58,116 bases of DNA, taken from an uncultured Clostridia bacterium. Lineage in GTDB: Bacteria > Bacillota > Clostridia > UBA1381. Each line of letters opens with the position of its first letter. Positions within the stretch are counted from its first letter, which is position 1. Shown here in pieces: positions 27,280 to 36,366 of this stretch. The translations under genes were made by a program, and so were the position numbers. The notes under the pieces are model-generated. The model worked only from the letters and a program-made list of their open reading frames with translations, made no database searches and was not told where the DNA came from. The DNA lies in assembly GCA_934444735.1 (NCBI GenBank), contig CAKSDE010000018.1, positions 1 through 58,116 of the forward strand. The letters are read 5' to 3'.

Positions 27280-28317
27280 ATGAATATACGGCTTGCGGGA
27301 TATTTCGATAAGAATTTCGGCGATGATTTAATGCAGCTGATTGTTGCGGACGGTATGCCGGAATGTGAATTTTTTGCGGACTGTCCGCAAAAAGAATTTC
27401 TGACGCATTTTCGCGGACATAAAAATGTTCATTTATATGATGAAAGCGTCAGGATCGACGCATATGTAAATGTTATCGGTACAGGCTTTAAATTCGACTC
27501 GAAAATGAATATTATAACAAAATTTCTCTCGATTCCGCATGAGGAGAAATTTCCGCTTGAAAAAACGGCGGTTATAGATTGCAGTTTAGATGAGCCGAAA
27601 AGCAGAGCAGAGCGGTTTTTGGTAAAACGCGAGCTGAATAAGTATGCGTATATATCCTGTCGGGATATAATTTCATCGTCTATAGCTTCGCGTTTTGCCA
27701 AAAAGAGCACGCGCGTGTTTCATGACGATATTGTTTTTGCGCTTGAGGACGAATATATTTATCCGAGAACAGATGAGGGCTGCTTAGGTATTATACCTAT
27801 TCAGAAAGGATTCAGCAAGGATAATTTCGATTATTATACGGCGCTTGCGAAAACGTGCGATTGGTATGCGGATAAAAACGATAAAAATGTGTTGATTTTT
27901 GCCTTTGATACGGGAAATGAAAATGACACTCTTGCGGCTCTCTCAATACAAAGGCTTATGAGGAGAGGTGAAAAAGCCGAGATTATCGCTTACAACGGGG
28001 ATCCGAAATACATATTTAAAAATATAGCAAGATGTGATAAGATAGTAAGTTCGCGTTTTCACGGAGTGATTGCAGCGGCGCTTGCCGGAGTGCCTGCCTC
28101 GGCGGTTTCGGATACAAGCAAGCTTGATATTTTATCGGAAAAGCTTGGATTTGAAAAAATCCCGAAATCGGGAATTACGGCAGATAAGCTTTTTGCACTG
28201 ATTGAGCGGACCGATAAGAAGATTTCGGTAAGTAACAGCGTCAGAGAGGACGCAGAACTGCATTTAAAGGGACTTGAGAGGTTTTTGGAGGAGGTGAGCA
28301 TAGGTGGCAAAGGCTGA
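27280..28317 (+). CDS. Polysaccharide pyruvyl transferase family protein
   Basis: A 345-residue protein of the pyruvyl transferase family (CsaB/ExoV type), which adds ketal-linked pyruvate to sugars. The N-terminus RLAGYFDKNFGDDLMQ and the C-terminal KIVSSRFHGVIAAALAGVP with its conserved R-F-H are diagnostic. Pyruvylated glycans can be ligands for SLH domains, and an SLH protein is coded at 29423, so the two may be functionally linked. Confidence 0.85.
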   Translation: MNIRLAGYFDKNFGDDLMQLIVADGMPECEFFADCPQKEFLTHFRGHKNVHLYDESVRIDAYVNVIGTGFKFDSKMNIITKFLSIPHEEKFPLEKTAVIDCSLDEPKSRAERFLVKRELNKYAYISCRDIISSSIASRFAKKSTRVFHDDIVFALEDEYIYPRTDEGCLGIIPIQKGFSKDNFDYYTALAKTCDWYADKNDKNVLIFAFDTGNENDTLAALSIQRLMRRGEKAEIIAYNGDPKYIFKNIARCDKIVSSRFHGVIAAALAGVPASAVSDTSKLDILSEKLGFEKIPKSGITADKLFALIERTDKKISVSNSVREDAELHLKGLERFLEEVSIGGKG

Positions 28318-29266
28318 GGTTTCGGTAATTATTCCCGTCTATAACGGCGAAAAGACGGTAAAATCCTGCATTGATTCGGTTCTTGCGCAGACTTTGCCGG
28401 TGGAGATTATAGTTATAAATGACGGCTCGGACGACAGGACGGGCGAGATTTTAGACTCTTACGGCGAGAGAATAACGGTAATTGAGCAGAACCGCGCGGG
28501 ACAGGGAAATGCGAGAAATGTCGGGATTGCGGCGGCACACGGCGAGTATCTGGGATTCGTGGACGCTGACGATACGGTTGAGCCGGAAATGTATGAGGTA
28601 ATGTACAATGCGGCAAAAAGAAGTGACTGTCAGATTGTCCAGTGCGGAATTTGGGATATTTGCGAGGACGGCACCAAGACTCTTCGCTCGGCATTTGCCG
28701 AGTGTGTGGAGATTTTCGACCGCGCGGATTATGTATTCGATTATTTTTATCATTTAAAGCATACAAACGAGGTATGCAACAAGCTTATAAAAAAATCATT
28801 TCTTACAGATAACGATTTAAAGTTCGGAGATACAAAAAAGTGTTTCAGTGAGGATTTTAAGCTTAATATGGAGATGATTCTCTGTCTTGAAAAAATCTGT
28901 TTTATCGATAAAGGATTTTATAATTATTACATTAAAAAAAGCGGTCATTGCAGGAGTGATTCGGTGGGGAGAATTGCAAAAATTCTTGATCTTTTTGAAG
29001 AGGTTTTAAAGCGTGATATGGCAGATGACGTGCGAAAAAGTTTTGAGTGCGTTGCGGCGCTGACGTTGCTTTTATATTGCCGCAATGCATATGATGCGGA
29101 TCGTGTATATGTATCGGATTTTTTGCGTAGTAAACAGATGAGAAAATATATAAAAACATCCATGGTATACAGGAGCAATCCAAAGCATTTTTTGCTGTAT
29201 TTTTTAATAAATTATGCTCCGAGAAAAGTTTCTTTGTTACTTTTGCACATTTTTTTGGATTTTTAA
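28304..29266 (+). CDS. Glycosyltransferase family 2
   Basis: A 320-residue GT-A enzyme with VSVIIPVYNGEKTVKSCI, IIVINDGSDD and GFVDADD. It begins at a GTG (28304) with GGAGGAGG in front and overlaps the pyruvyl transferase gene by 14 nt. It is the last gene of exopolysaccharide unit 1. Confidence 0.88.
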   Translation: MAKAEVSVIIPVYNGEKTVKSCIDSVLAQTLPVEIIVINDGSDDRTGEILDSYGERITVIEQNRAGQGNARNVGIAAAHGEYLGFVDADDTVEPEMYEVMYNAAKRSDCQIVQCGIWDICEDGTKTLRSAFAECVEIFDRADYVFDYFYHLKHTNEVCNKLIKKSFLTDNDLKFGDTKKCFSEDFKLNMEMILCLEKICFIDKGFYNYYIKKSGHCRSDSVGRIAKILDLFEEVLKRDMADDVRKSFECVAALTLLLYCRNAYDADRVYVSDFLRSKQMRKYIKTSMVYRSNPKHFLLYFLINYAPRKVSLLLLHIFLDF

Positions 29267-29277
29267 AAAACAAACGG

Positions 29278-29306
29278 TTGACAAACGATAGGATTTATTG
29301 TATAAT
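29278..29306 (+). promoter_or_regulatory. Consensus promoter of exopolysaccharide unit 2
   Basis: TTGACA (29278-29283), a 17-nt spacer and TATAAT (29301-29306), a perfect match to the vegetative consensus. Confidence 0.88.
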
Positions 29307-29324
29307 GTAGGTGTAAAAATTTAA

Positions 29325-29402
29325 TATGTGGGCAAACCATCTGAAAGGGTGGGACGCAAAGCCGTGAATCTAAGGTAATACTATGATTGTCTGGTTGCAT
29401 AA
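29325..29402 (+). ncRNA. Cyclic-di-GMP-I riboswitch aptamer (GEMM-I), second copy
   Basis: GGGCAAACC, a CCATCT-GAAA-GGGTGG stem-loop, GGGACGCAAAG, then CTAAGGTAATACTATGATTGTCTGG match the class. A P1 helix may form between TATGT (29325-29329) and GCATA (29397-29401). There is no terminator before the start codon; the ribosome site GGGAGG follows 8 nt after P1, suggesting control of translation or RNA stability. Confidence 0.85.
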
Positions 29403-29422
29403 TAACTAGGGAGGTTTTAGTT

Positions 29423-30832
29423 ATGAAAAAAATGTTAACACTCCTCCTTGCGATCGCAATGTTGTGTACCGGAACGTCTGCGTTCGCAAGCGGAGAGAAC
29501 GAGGAAGTTTTGAAGGGCGAGAGCACAGCAAGAGTAAGCAGTGATATTGACTGGAGCACCTGGGAATTCAACAGCGGATACGATAATGACAGTGCCATAC
29601 CGAACGGTTCGGCAGCTTTCTTCTTACAGCTTGATGGTTTGCAGATGGATACGAACGGTAATATTGACGGACGTCCAAAGTCTATGTTTACAGATGTCGT
29701 TGCAACTGCCAAGCTGGTTGAAAAGGACAGACATAACGGTTATGCGGTTGTAATCGGAAACGATGTGACCGAAGCTGATGTTCTTGCAGAAGTATCAAAT
29801 CCGCCGTTGGATGATGACGCATTTGATAAGGCACGTGAGCAGCTGATGTATAAAGGTTACATACGTTCAAACAAGGGTGAGGTTATTCCGTGGGCGAAGC
29901 TTAATTCAAAAAACTACGGTATTGACTGGTATGTATTTAAACATGAGTCGGACGGTTGGCACATTGACGGTCGTATTTTAGATTTGGAGACAAATGATAT
30001 TATAGATATTGTTATCCCGGATGACCCGAAAGACATTCCGCCGGAGGCTTATGAGGAGGAAGAAACACAGAAGGATACTTCAATCCGTCTTGAAGGTGCA
30101 AGATTTGCATATATCTTCGGATACGAGCCGAACCTTACTTTGGGCGAGGACGAGAACGGAAATGAAAAATATACAGCACAGATTCACATGGGCATGAGTG
30201 ATTCGGTTACGGTTGAGCAGGTTTCTACAATGCTTATGAGACTTTTGGATCAGGAGCTTTACACAAAGGGTACAAAATATAAAGTGACTCCGTCTGTTGA
30301 ACCGTACCGTAATGAATGGTATGCAAGAGGTCTTGCTTATCAGTGCACGGTTGGCGGATTGCCGGAGGAGGGAGATCTTCCGCTGGGAAAAACCAGCCGC
30401 GGTATGGTTGCAAAGCTTGTGTCATGTGCATTAAAACTGAATTTGTCAAAGGATGTACCGTTTACAGATGTCAGCGGAACTGAGTATGAAGAATACATTA
30501 AAAAAGTGTATGCATACGGATACATGAACGGTGTGAGCGATGATAGATTTTCACCGGACGCTGTTATGACAAGAGCAGAGTTCTGCAAATTGTTTAATAA
30601 TATAATCGGACGTAGTAATATGGGGTTGACGGCACTTGACAAAGACGGAAATGAATATGAAATTACAGCAGCCGATTATTCTTTCGTGGATATGTCGCCG
30701 GAACACTGGGCATATGAAGAATGTCTGAAAGCTACAAGTGCATATGATGACAATGGATATGTGAGCATTTCAACAAGACGGGAAAATATGAGAAATATAC
30801 TTGATGAGTTTGATTCGCAGTTGTTATATTAA
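29423..30832 (+). CDS. Secreted SLH-domain surface protein
   Basis: A 469-residue exported protein. The signal peptide is KKMLTLLLAIAMLCTGTSAFA with cleavage likely near residue 25. The middle is acidic and not recognised. The C-terminal third has SLH repeats: VPFTDVSGTEYEEYI and RFSPDAVMTRAEFCKL are the clearest, with FVDMSPEHWAYEE as part of another. SLH domains anchor proteins to secondary wall polymers. It is directly under a c-di-GMP riboswitch and followed by a terminator, so it is probably the most abundant product of this unit. Confidence 0.82.
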   Translation: MKKMLTLLLAIAMLCTGTSAFASGENEEVLKGESTARVSSDIDWSTWEFNSGYDNDSAIPNGSAAFFLQLDGLQMDTNGNIDGRPKSMFTDVVATAKLVEKDRHNGYAVVIGNDVTEADVLAEVSNPPLDDDAFDKAREQLMYKGYIRSNKGEVIPWAKLNSKNYGIDWYVFKHESDGWHIDGRILDLETNDIIDIVIPDDPKDIPPEAYEEEETQKDTSIRLEGARFAYIFGYEPNLTLGEDENGNEKYTAQIHMGMSDSVTVEQVSTMLMRLLDQELYTKGTKYKVTPSVEPYRNEWYARGLAYQCTVGGLPEEGDLPLGKTSRGMVAKLVSCALKLNLSKDVPFTDVSGTEYEEYIKKVYAYGYMNGVSDDRFSPDAVMTRAEFCKLFNNIIGRSNMGLTALDKDGNEYEITAADYSFVDMSPEHWAYEECLKATSAYDDNGYVSISTRRENMRNILDEFDSQLLY

Positions 30833-30842
30833 TTGAAATTTG

Positions 30843-30876
30843 CTGCCCCGATATTTAATTGGGGCAGTTTTTTTTT
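30843..30876 (+). terminator. Terminator after the SLH gene
   Basis: CTGCCCC (30843-30849) pairs with GGGGCAG (30861-30867), followed by nine T. Genes downstream would need read-through or their own promoter. Confidence 0.85.
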
Positions 30877-30898
30877 GTAAGCAGATTCGGAGGGAATT

Positions 30899-32377
30899 AT
30901 GAGTACAGATGTTAAGAGCAAGTTAATAAGATTTGTGGCGGTTCTGGGAGATATTTCGGCTGTCTTTTTCAGTGTGCTGTCCGCGTTTTACCTTGCGGGG
31001 ATTTATACCAAAATTTGCAGGGTATCGCTTGTGTACAGCCTGGTTTTTGCCGCACTTATTATATTTAATTTCATAATGTTCGATCTGTATTCACTAAAAG
31101 CCGAAAATGTCTATCATGCGCTTATTTCTACGGGTATATCGCTTGTTATCGCATATGTGAGCATATACGTGATGAGCAGGATTTTCAGATATGAGCAGCA
31201 GCCGATTGGTTTTTGGATATATCTGTTCGCAAATATAATGTCGATAGAGCTTATATGGAGACTGATTATTGCTATAATCAAGAAAAAAGCAGGAAAAAAG
31301 CGTTCTTTACTGATAATTGAGAATATGGAGAATACGAGCAGATTGGCGAGAAAGCTAAAATATGCATCAAATGAGGAAAATCGCTCATGGTATCATCTGC
31401 TTGATGAAAATGATGAAGATGAGATCCGTACCCTGCTTGACGAAATGCTTGAAAAGTTTGATGCGGTATTTATTTCATCGCAAATTTCAAATAAAGTGGC
31501 GGATCAGATCCTATATAAAGCACTTGTTTTGGGGAAAGAGGCAAATATTCTTGCAGATGTGGACGGCGTGACGACTTTAAAGGGAAAAATATACCAGATT
31601 GACGATACTCCGGTTATAATAAAAAAAGGTATACATCTTACAAAGTTTCAGAAGTTTATCAAGCGCGGCTTTGATATTGTCTTTGCGGCAGCGGCAAGCG
31701 TGGTGACATTGCCGATAATTTTAGTCTGTGCCGCGGCGATAAAGCTTGACTCGAAAGGTCCGGTTTTTTATAAGCAGGAGAGATACACCATTCATAAAAA
31801 GGTTTTTAACGTCTATAAATTGCGTACGATGTTTAATGATGCGGAAAAACACGGGGCGCAGCTGGCAACGGAGAACGATCCGAGAATTACGCGCGTCGGA
31901 CGGGTTTTGAGAGCGCTTCGTTTGGACGAGCTGCCGCAGATATATAATATTATGCGAGGCTCGATGTCGGTAGTCGGGCCGCGCCCTGAACGGCCGGTTT
32001 TTGCGGACGAATACTCAAAAGCTATAGCAAGCTATGATATGCGTTATTGCTTAAAAGCGGGGCTTACGGGATATGCGCAGGTATACGGCAAGTATAATAC
32101 GAGAGTATCTGATAAAATTCTTATGGATATTATCTATGGTACGACATATTCGCTGCTGCTCGATGTAAAAATTATATTGCTTACCGTGAAAACCATGCTC
32201 ACAAAATCGGCAACAGAAGGAGTGGACGAGGAAAGAGATATGCATTTGTCGGGATTTGAGCGTGAAATGCAGCGCCGCGATTCGGCAAAGGATTTTATGA
32301 ATAACTCAAAAGATATAAATAAAGAGGAAAATGAAGATGAAAACAATATCCGTAATTATACCGGCATACAACAGTGA
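30899..32377 (+). CDS. Undecaprenyl-phosphate sugar-1-phosphate transferase (priming glycosyltransferase)
   Basis: A 492-residue polyprenyl sugar transferase that would start the repeat unit by linking sugar-1-phosphate to undecaprenyl phosphate. There are about four N-terminal hydrophobic segments, a central nucleotide-binding-like region, and from residue 258 the catalytic domain: KRGFDIVFAAAASVV, GPVFYKQERY, VYKLRTMF, LRLDELPQIYNI and VGPRPERP. The tail after residue 460 is charged and unusual. The gene overlaps the next GT2 gene by about 40 nt. The first step of the pathway is thus coded apart from unit 1 but under the same second messenger. Confidence 0.9.
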   Translation: MSTDVKSKLIRFVAVLGDISAVFFSVLSAFYLAGIYTKICRVSLVYSLVFAALIIFNFIMFDLYSLKAENVYHALISTGISLVIAYVSIYVMSRIFRYEQQPIGFWIYLFANIMSIELIWRLIIAIIKKKAGKKRSLLIIENMENTSRLARKLKYASNEENRSWYHLLDENDEDEIRTLLDEMLEKFDAVFISSQISNKVADQILYKALVLGKEANILADVDGVTTLKGKIYQIDDTPVIIKKGIHLTKFQKFIKRGFDIVFAAAASVVTLPIILVCAAAIKLDSKGPVFYKQERYTIHKKVFNVYKLRTMFNDAEKHGAQLATENDPRITRVGRVLRALRLDELPQIYNIMRGSMSVVGPRPERPVFADEYSKAIASYDMRYCLKAGLTGYAQVYGKYNTRVSDKILMDIIYGTTYSLLLDVKIILLTVKTMLTKSATEGVDEERDMHLSGFEREMQRRDSAKDFMNNSKDINKEENEDENNIRNYTGIQQ

Positions 32378-33152
32378 AAAATATATAAAAAGATGCATTG
32401 ATTCGGTTTTGGCACAACGTGGCGCAAAATTTGAGATAATAGCGGTGAATGACGGTTCAACGGATAATACTTTAAAAAGGCTGTTGGAGTACGGAGATAG
32501 GATTACGGTAAAAGATATTGCCAATTCGGGCGCGGCGAATGCGCGAAATGTCGGCTTGGAGCTGGCGCACGGTGATTTTGTTATGTTTTTGGACTCAGAC
32601 GATTACCTTTCTTCCGACGCCGCGCAAAAGATTATTGCGGCACAGGAGGAGATGGACGCGGACATTGTACGTTTTCGCTATGAATATGTATATAAGGACG
32701 GCGGCTCGTTTGTGCCGTCAAGTCAGATGAATATGGACGGGTTTATTGAAAAAAGCGAGTTTAAGGAAAAAATATATCCCATGTTTTTTAAGGGGATTTA
32801 TTTAAACAGCGTCTGTATGTCGGTGTACAAAAGAGAAATCGTTGAGAATATACGTTTCAGGACAGATATGGTTACGGCGGAGGACGCTGTTTTTTCGCTT
32901 GCGGCATTCAGTAATGCGGAAAATGTGCGCTTTATTCCCGATATTATATATGAGTATTATCAGTCGAATGAGGGGTTGACCGGGCGCGGAATATCGGTTT
33001 TTCAAAAATACCGCGATAATTTTACCTTTGCAAAAGCGACAGCCGGATATTTAAAAAGCTGGGGAATGAATACGCCTTTTAATTATGCAAGGGTTTTTTT
33101 AAGACCTGCGGCGGTTACGGTTGATAAACTGAAACGGGTTTTGAAGAGATGA
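32337..33152 (+). CDS. Glycosyltransferase family 2
   Basis: A 271-residue GT-A enzyme with ISVIIPAYNSEKYIKRCIDSV, IIAVNDGSTDN and MFLDSDDY. Of the two in-frame ATG codons, 32337 has GAGG at good distance (9 nt), while 32331 is too close. It is shorter than the other GT2 proteins of the locus but appears complete. Confidence 0.87.
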   Translation: MKTISVIIPAYNSEKYIKRCIDSVLAQRGAKFEIIAVNDGSTDNTLKRLLEYGDRITVKDIANSGAANARNVGLELAHGDFVMFLDSDDYLSSDAAQKIIAAQEEMDADIVRFRYEYVYKDGGSFVPSSQMNMDGFIEKSEFKEKIYPMFFKGIYLNSVCMSVYKREIVENIRFRTDMVTAEDAVFSLAAFSNAENVRFIPDIIYEYYQSNEGLTGRGISVFQKYRDNFTFAKATAGYLKSWGMNTPFNYARVFLRPAAVTVDKLKRVLKR

Positions 33153-33165
33153 TTTAAGGAGAGTT

Positions 33166-34026
33166 ATGAAAAAGATAATAATATCCATAGCGGCAGTTTT
33201 GGCGATACTGATCGGTGCGGCTGCGGCATATATTGCATGGGATAACAAGAGAGTTGTAAATGCCTCGTATACCTTTGAATCGGAAAAAGTGCCGCCGCAG
33301 TTTGACGGATTTAAAATAGCGCTCATAACGGATTTTCACAACAGCGGCAATTACGCGGAAGTAGCGGAAACAGTGCGGATAGCCGAGCCTGATATTATCT
33401 GCATTGTCGGGGATCTGGTGAGCATGAAAACGACGAATTACTCGAATACAAAGGAGCTTGTGAGCCGGCTTATGAAGATTGCACAGGTATATTATGCATA
33501 CGGCAATCATGAGTATTATAACGCCACATACCGCGGATTTTCCGAACCGCCGATAAAAGAGGTTCTGGCAACAGACGGAGTGCTTTTTATGAATAACGAG
33601 GTAAGAACCGTTAAAAGAAACGGTGCGATTATAAATCTTATCGGTTACGGCGATTCGATACATGACGATACAGACGGTGCATTTTGGCAGCACGCCGAAC
33701 CTTTTATGGCAGAGGTGGGCGAGAGTATAGACAAAAGCGTGCTTTCGATTATGCTCTTGCACCGCGCACAGTATTTTGACGAAGTGTCGGAATATCCGTT
33801 TGATCTTGTTTTGGGCGGTCATATGCATGGGGGCGAAATAAATATTGAGCCGTTTAAAAGTCAAATTTTAAAAAAGCGTGTTGGGACGGATAAATATTCT
33901 AAGGGCGAGTATTTTAAAAACGGTCATGAGCTTATAATAAGCGGCGGTTGTGCTAATGGTGACGGTGTGAGAATCCTGAATACTCCCGAAGTGGTGAGCG
34001 TGACATTAAAGAGGGTGGAAAAGTGA
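33166..34026 (+). CDS. Membrane-anchored metallophosphoesterase
   Basis: A 286-residue calcineurin-like phosphoesterase with an N-terminal membrane anchor or signal segment (residues 4-24). The metal-binding motifs are ITDFHN, VGDLV, GNHEYYN and LGGHMHGGE. It resembles YkuE/YaeI-type enzymes acting at the membrane surface, possibly on a lipid or polyprenyl diphosphate. It overlaps the next gene by 4 nt (GTGA). Confidence 0.85.
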   Translation: MKKIIISIAAVLAILIGAAAAYIAWDNKRVVNASYTFESEKVPPQFDGFKIALITDFHNSGNYAEVAETVRIAEPDIICIVGDLVSMKTTNYSNTKELVSRLMKIAQVYYAYGNHEYYNATYRGFSEPPIKEVLATDGVLFMNNEVRTVKRNGAIINLIGYGDSIHDDTDGAFWQHAEPFMAEVGESIDKSVLSIMLLHRAQYFDEVSEYPFDLVLGGHMHGGEINIEPFKSQILKKRVGTDKYSKGEYFKNGHELIISGGCANGDGVRILNTPEVVSVTLKRVEK

Positions 34027-34964
34027 AGTATAATTGGAAAGGCAACAAAAAATTTGCATTTACTATAGTGGATGATACCGACGGCGCAACTGTTGAAAAT
34101 ATAAAGCCGATATATGATTATCTGTACCAAAAAGGAATGCTTACAACCAAGACCGTATGGGTGTATCCGCCGAGAGATTATTTCCCGGGAGAGAGTCTTG
34201 AAAATTCGGAATATTGCGCTTATGTAAAAAATCTTAAGGAAAAGGGATTTGAGATAGCGTTGCATGATGCGGGTTCGGGAGAATTTTCGGGCGCTGAGAT
34301 AAGTGCTGCATTAGATATATTTAAAAATATTTTCGGGGATTACCCCAAAATGAACATAAACCACGGGGATAATCCGAGTGGTATGTATTGGTGCGGTAAA
34401 CGGTTTTCCGCGCCCGTTGCAAAGCTGTATGATTTTTATAAAAAGAAGAAGGGTACTTTTGTGGAATCGAAGGGCGATGTACCTGAGAGCGCCTCGTTTT
34501 GGGGGGGCGCTTGCAAAGAGAATATAAAATATATCAGAAACAGAGTGTACGGAGAGCTTAATCTTTTAAAAAGAGATAAATATACGCCGTACCGTGAAAA
34601 AAGAAAAGATGCATATTCAAATTATTGGTTCAGTTCGAGCGATGCAATGACGGCGGATATGTTTGTAAAGCTCCTGTCGCGAAAAAATGTGGATAAGTTG
34701 GAGAAAGAGCATGGCTGTGCGATAATTTACACGCATTTCGGTTACGGTTTTGTTGACGAAAACGGTGATTTGAGAAAAGATGTTCGTGACGCTATCGATT
34801 ATATTGCCGCTAAGGACGGCTGGTTTGCACCTGCCTCCGAGATTCTTGATTTTTTACTCCAAAACAAAAAAGGGAGTGAGTATATATCCGGAGTTGCGAG
34901 CGTAAAGCTTGATATTCTATGGATTGCGGAAAGAATATACAGAAAGTTTAGGGATAAAGTTTAA
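34023..34964 (+). CDS. Polysaccharide deacetylase-like protein
   Basis: A 313-residue protein without a signal peptide. FTIVDDTD resembles the Asp-Asp metal motif of the carbohydrate esterase 4 (NodB) fold, and LHDAGSGEF and INHGDNPSG may give further ligand residues. It looks like the WbmS-type deacetylase-like proteins of O-antigen loci. It starts at GTG 34023 with GAGGGTGG in front. The function as a sugar N- or O-deacetylase is plausible but not proven by motifs. Confidence 0.6.
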   Translation: MKYNWKGNKKFAFTIVDDTDGATVENIKPIYDYLYQKGMLTTKTVWVYPPRDYFPGESLENSEYCAYVKNLKEKGFEIALHDAGSGEFSGAEISAALDIFKNIFGDYPKMNINHGDNPSGMYWCGKRFSAPVAKLYDFYKKKKGTFVESKGDVPESASFWGGACKENIKYIRNRVYGELNLLKRDKYTPYREKRKDAYSNYWFSSSDAMTADMFVKLLSRKNVDKLEKEHGCAIIYTHFGYGFVDENGDLRKDVRDAIDYIAAKDGWFAPASEILDFLLQNKKGSEYISGVASVKLDILWIAERIYRKFRDKV

Positions 34965-35018
34965 AAAATGAATATAAAAAATTTAAAAAAAGACAAATCA
35001 AATTTTTTGTTCGTTTGA

Positions 35019-35050
35019 AAAAGGAGTTATAGCGTGCTATAACTCCTTTT
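35019..35050. terminator. Bidirectional terminator
   Basis: A perfect 15-bp inverted repeat, AAAAGGAGTTATAGC (35019-35033) with its complement (35036-35050), gives an A/T-flanked hairpin serving the exopolysaccharide unit on the plus strand and the small membrane protein on the minus strand. Confidence 0.8.
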
Positions 35051-35057
35051 GAATTGA

Positions 35058-35372
35058 TTATTTTGCGGCATTTTTATCCGAAATCTTATTGCGGAAATAT
35101 ATCAGTATACCTGCCGAAACCATTAAAATATTAAGAACGTAGAAGAACATTACGTACCAGGGAACAATGTTAAACCACGGCTCCGGTGAAGTGCAGATCT
35201 TAATGGATTTTCCAACCAGTGCAAAAACGTATCCGATCCAGATAAAGAAATAGAAAAGAATACTTGTTCCTTTTGCTGTATGTGCTTTCCATGCCTTTAT
35301 GATGTTTAGAGGCCATGATATACCGAAGCATACCACCATAAGCGCTTCCATAATGTTTGCTGCTGTTTCCAT
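35058..35372 (-). CDS. Small membrane protein, PQ-loop/SemiSWEET-like
   Basis: A 104-residue protein with three hydrophobic segments. GISWPLNIIKAWKAHTAKGTS at the end of the first segment resembles the PQ-loop signature in which a proline is followed by a Lys/Gly/Ser-rich loop. Three-helix PQ-loop proteins act as dimeric sugar transporters in some bacteria, but the family here is not certain. AAAGGAG precedes the ATG, and the gene stands alone with a terminator behind it. Confidence 0.65.
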   Translation of the reverse strand: METAANIMEALMVVCFGISWPLNIIKAWKAHTAKGTSILFYFFIWIGYVFALVGKSIKICTSPEPWFNIVPWYVMFFYVLNILMVSAGILIYFRNKISDKNAAK

Positions 35373-35522
35373 GTTTTATTAACTCCTTTTTTTATGTGAT
35401 TTATTCCAAATATTTATTTTATCATGTGTCGGATTTTGTCACAAGATTATGTAAGTAATGAACAAAAATAAATATACAATTGTTTCTATTAGTTACAAAA
35501 GTTCTTTTTGGGTGAAAAATTA

Positions 35523-35551
35523 TTGCAAAAGTCTGATTAAAATGATATACT
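35523..35551 (+). promoter_or_regulatory. Promoter of the response regulator gene
   Basis: TTGCAA (35523-35528), a 17-nt spacer and TATACT (35546-35551), about 65 nt before the start codon. Confidence 0.6.
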
Positions 35552-35616
35552 AAGCGTGAAGGCGGAAAAAGCTGATAATAGGGAAATTTTGTCGGAAAAT
35601 GTGAGGAGATGAAAAA

Positions 35617-36291
35617 ATGTATGAGGTGCTTATTGCGGAGAATGATCCGATGGTGGCGATGATTGAAAAACAGTATATAGCTCAGAACCCGAACTTTAAC
35701 GTGGCGGAAATTTGCGGTAACGGTAAAGAGGCGCTGCGTTTTTTGGAAAACGGGAAAATCGATCTTCTTATCATGGATTTATCGCTTCCCGAGATGGACG
35801 GCATAACCCTTTTAAAGCAGATACGCTCAAAAGATATGCCTGTATCGGTAATTGCCGTAACGGCGGTAAAAAAAAGTGCGCTGATAGAGTCGGCTTTAAG
35901 ACTGGGCGTTGAGGGTTATCTTATAAAACCGTTTGACAATGCCGGGTTTCAGGAGGCGCTCGGCAGGTTTTGCCGCAGACGTGACACATTCTCGCTTTTT
36001 CATGAAATGGAGCAGGAGCAGTTGGATCGGCTGATTATGAGAAAGGATTTTTCGCAAAACAAAAATCTGCCTAAGGGAATACAAAAAAAGACAATGGAGA
36101 GAATCTGCCGATTTTTGCAGAATAACCCGAACGATAAATTTTCGGGGGAGCGGATTGCCGAAGGAGTCAGACTTTCACGCGTTACGGTGCGCAGATATTT
36201 AAATCATCTCTGCGATTCGGGGGAAATTGCCCAAAATGTGGATTACGAAACCGGCGGACGGCCTTGTATGCTTTATTATTGGAATGTGTAG
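35617..36291 (+). CDS. CitB/DcuR-family response regulator (orphan)
   Basis: A 224-residue regulator. The receiver domain has the acidic END, phospho-acceptor Asp54 in LLIMDLSLPEMDG and Lys in YLIKPFDN. A linker leads to a C-terminal helix-turn-helix (SGERIAEGVRLSRVTVRRYLNHL, then TGGRPCMLYY), as in CitB and DcuR regulators of C4-dicarboxylate and citrate metabolism. No histidine kinase lies beside it. The genes that follow make and use malate and fumarate, so it probably regulates them, responding to a kinase coded elsewhere. Confidence 0.82.
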   Translation: MYEVLIAENDPMVAMIEKQYIAQNPNFNVAEICGNGKEALRFLENGKIDLLIMDLSLPEMDGITLLKQIRSKDMPVSVIAVTAVKKSALIESALRLGVEGYLIKPFDNAGFQEALGRFCRRRDTFSLFHEMEQEQLDRLIMRKDFSQNKNLPKGIQKKTMERICRFLQNNPNDKFSGERIAEGVRLSRVTVRRYLNHLCDSGEIAQNVDYETGGRPCMLYYWNV

Positions 36292-36366
36292 ACGTTAATT
36301 ATGCATAAAAAAATGCCGTTTATGGGGTATATCGATATAGACAATACCGATATATAAAAATAGTAA

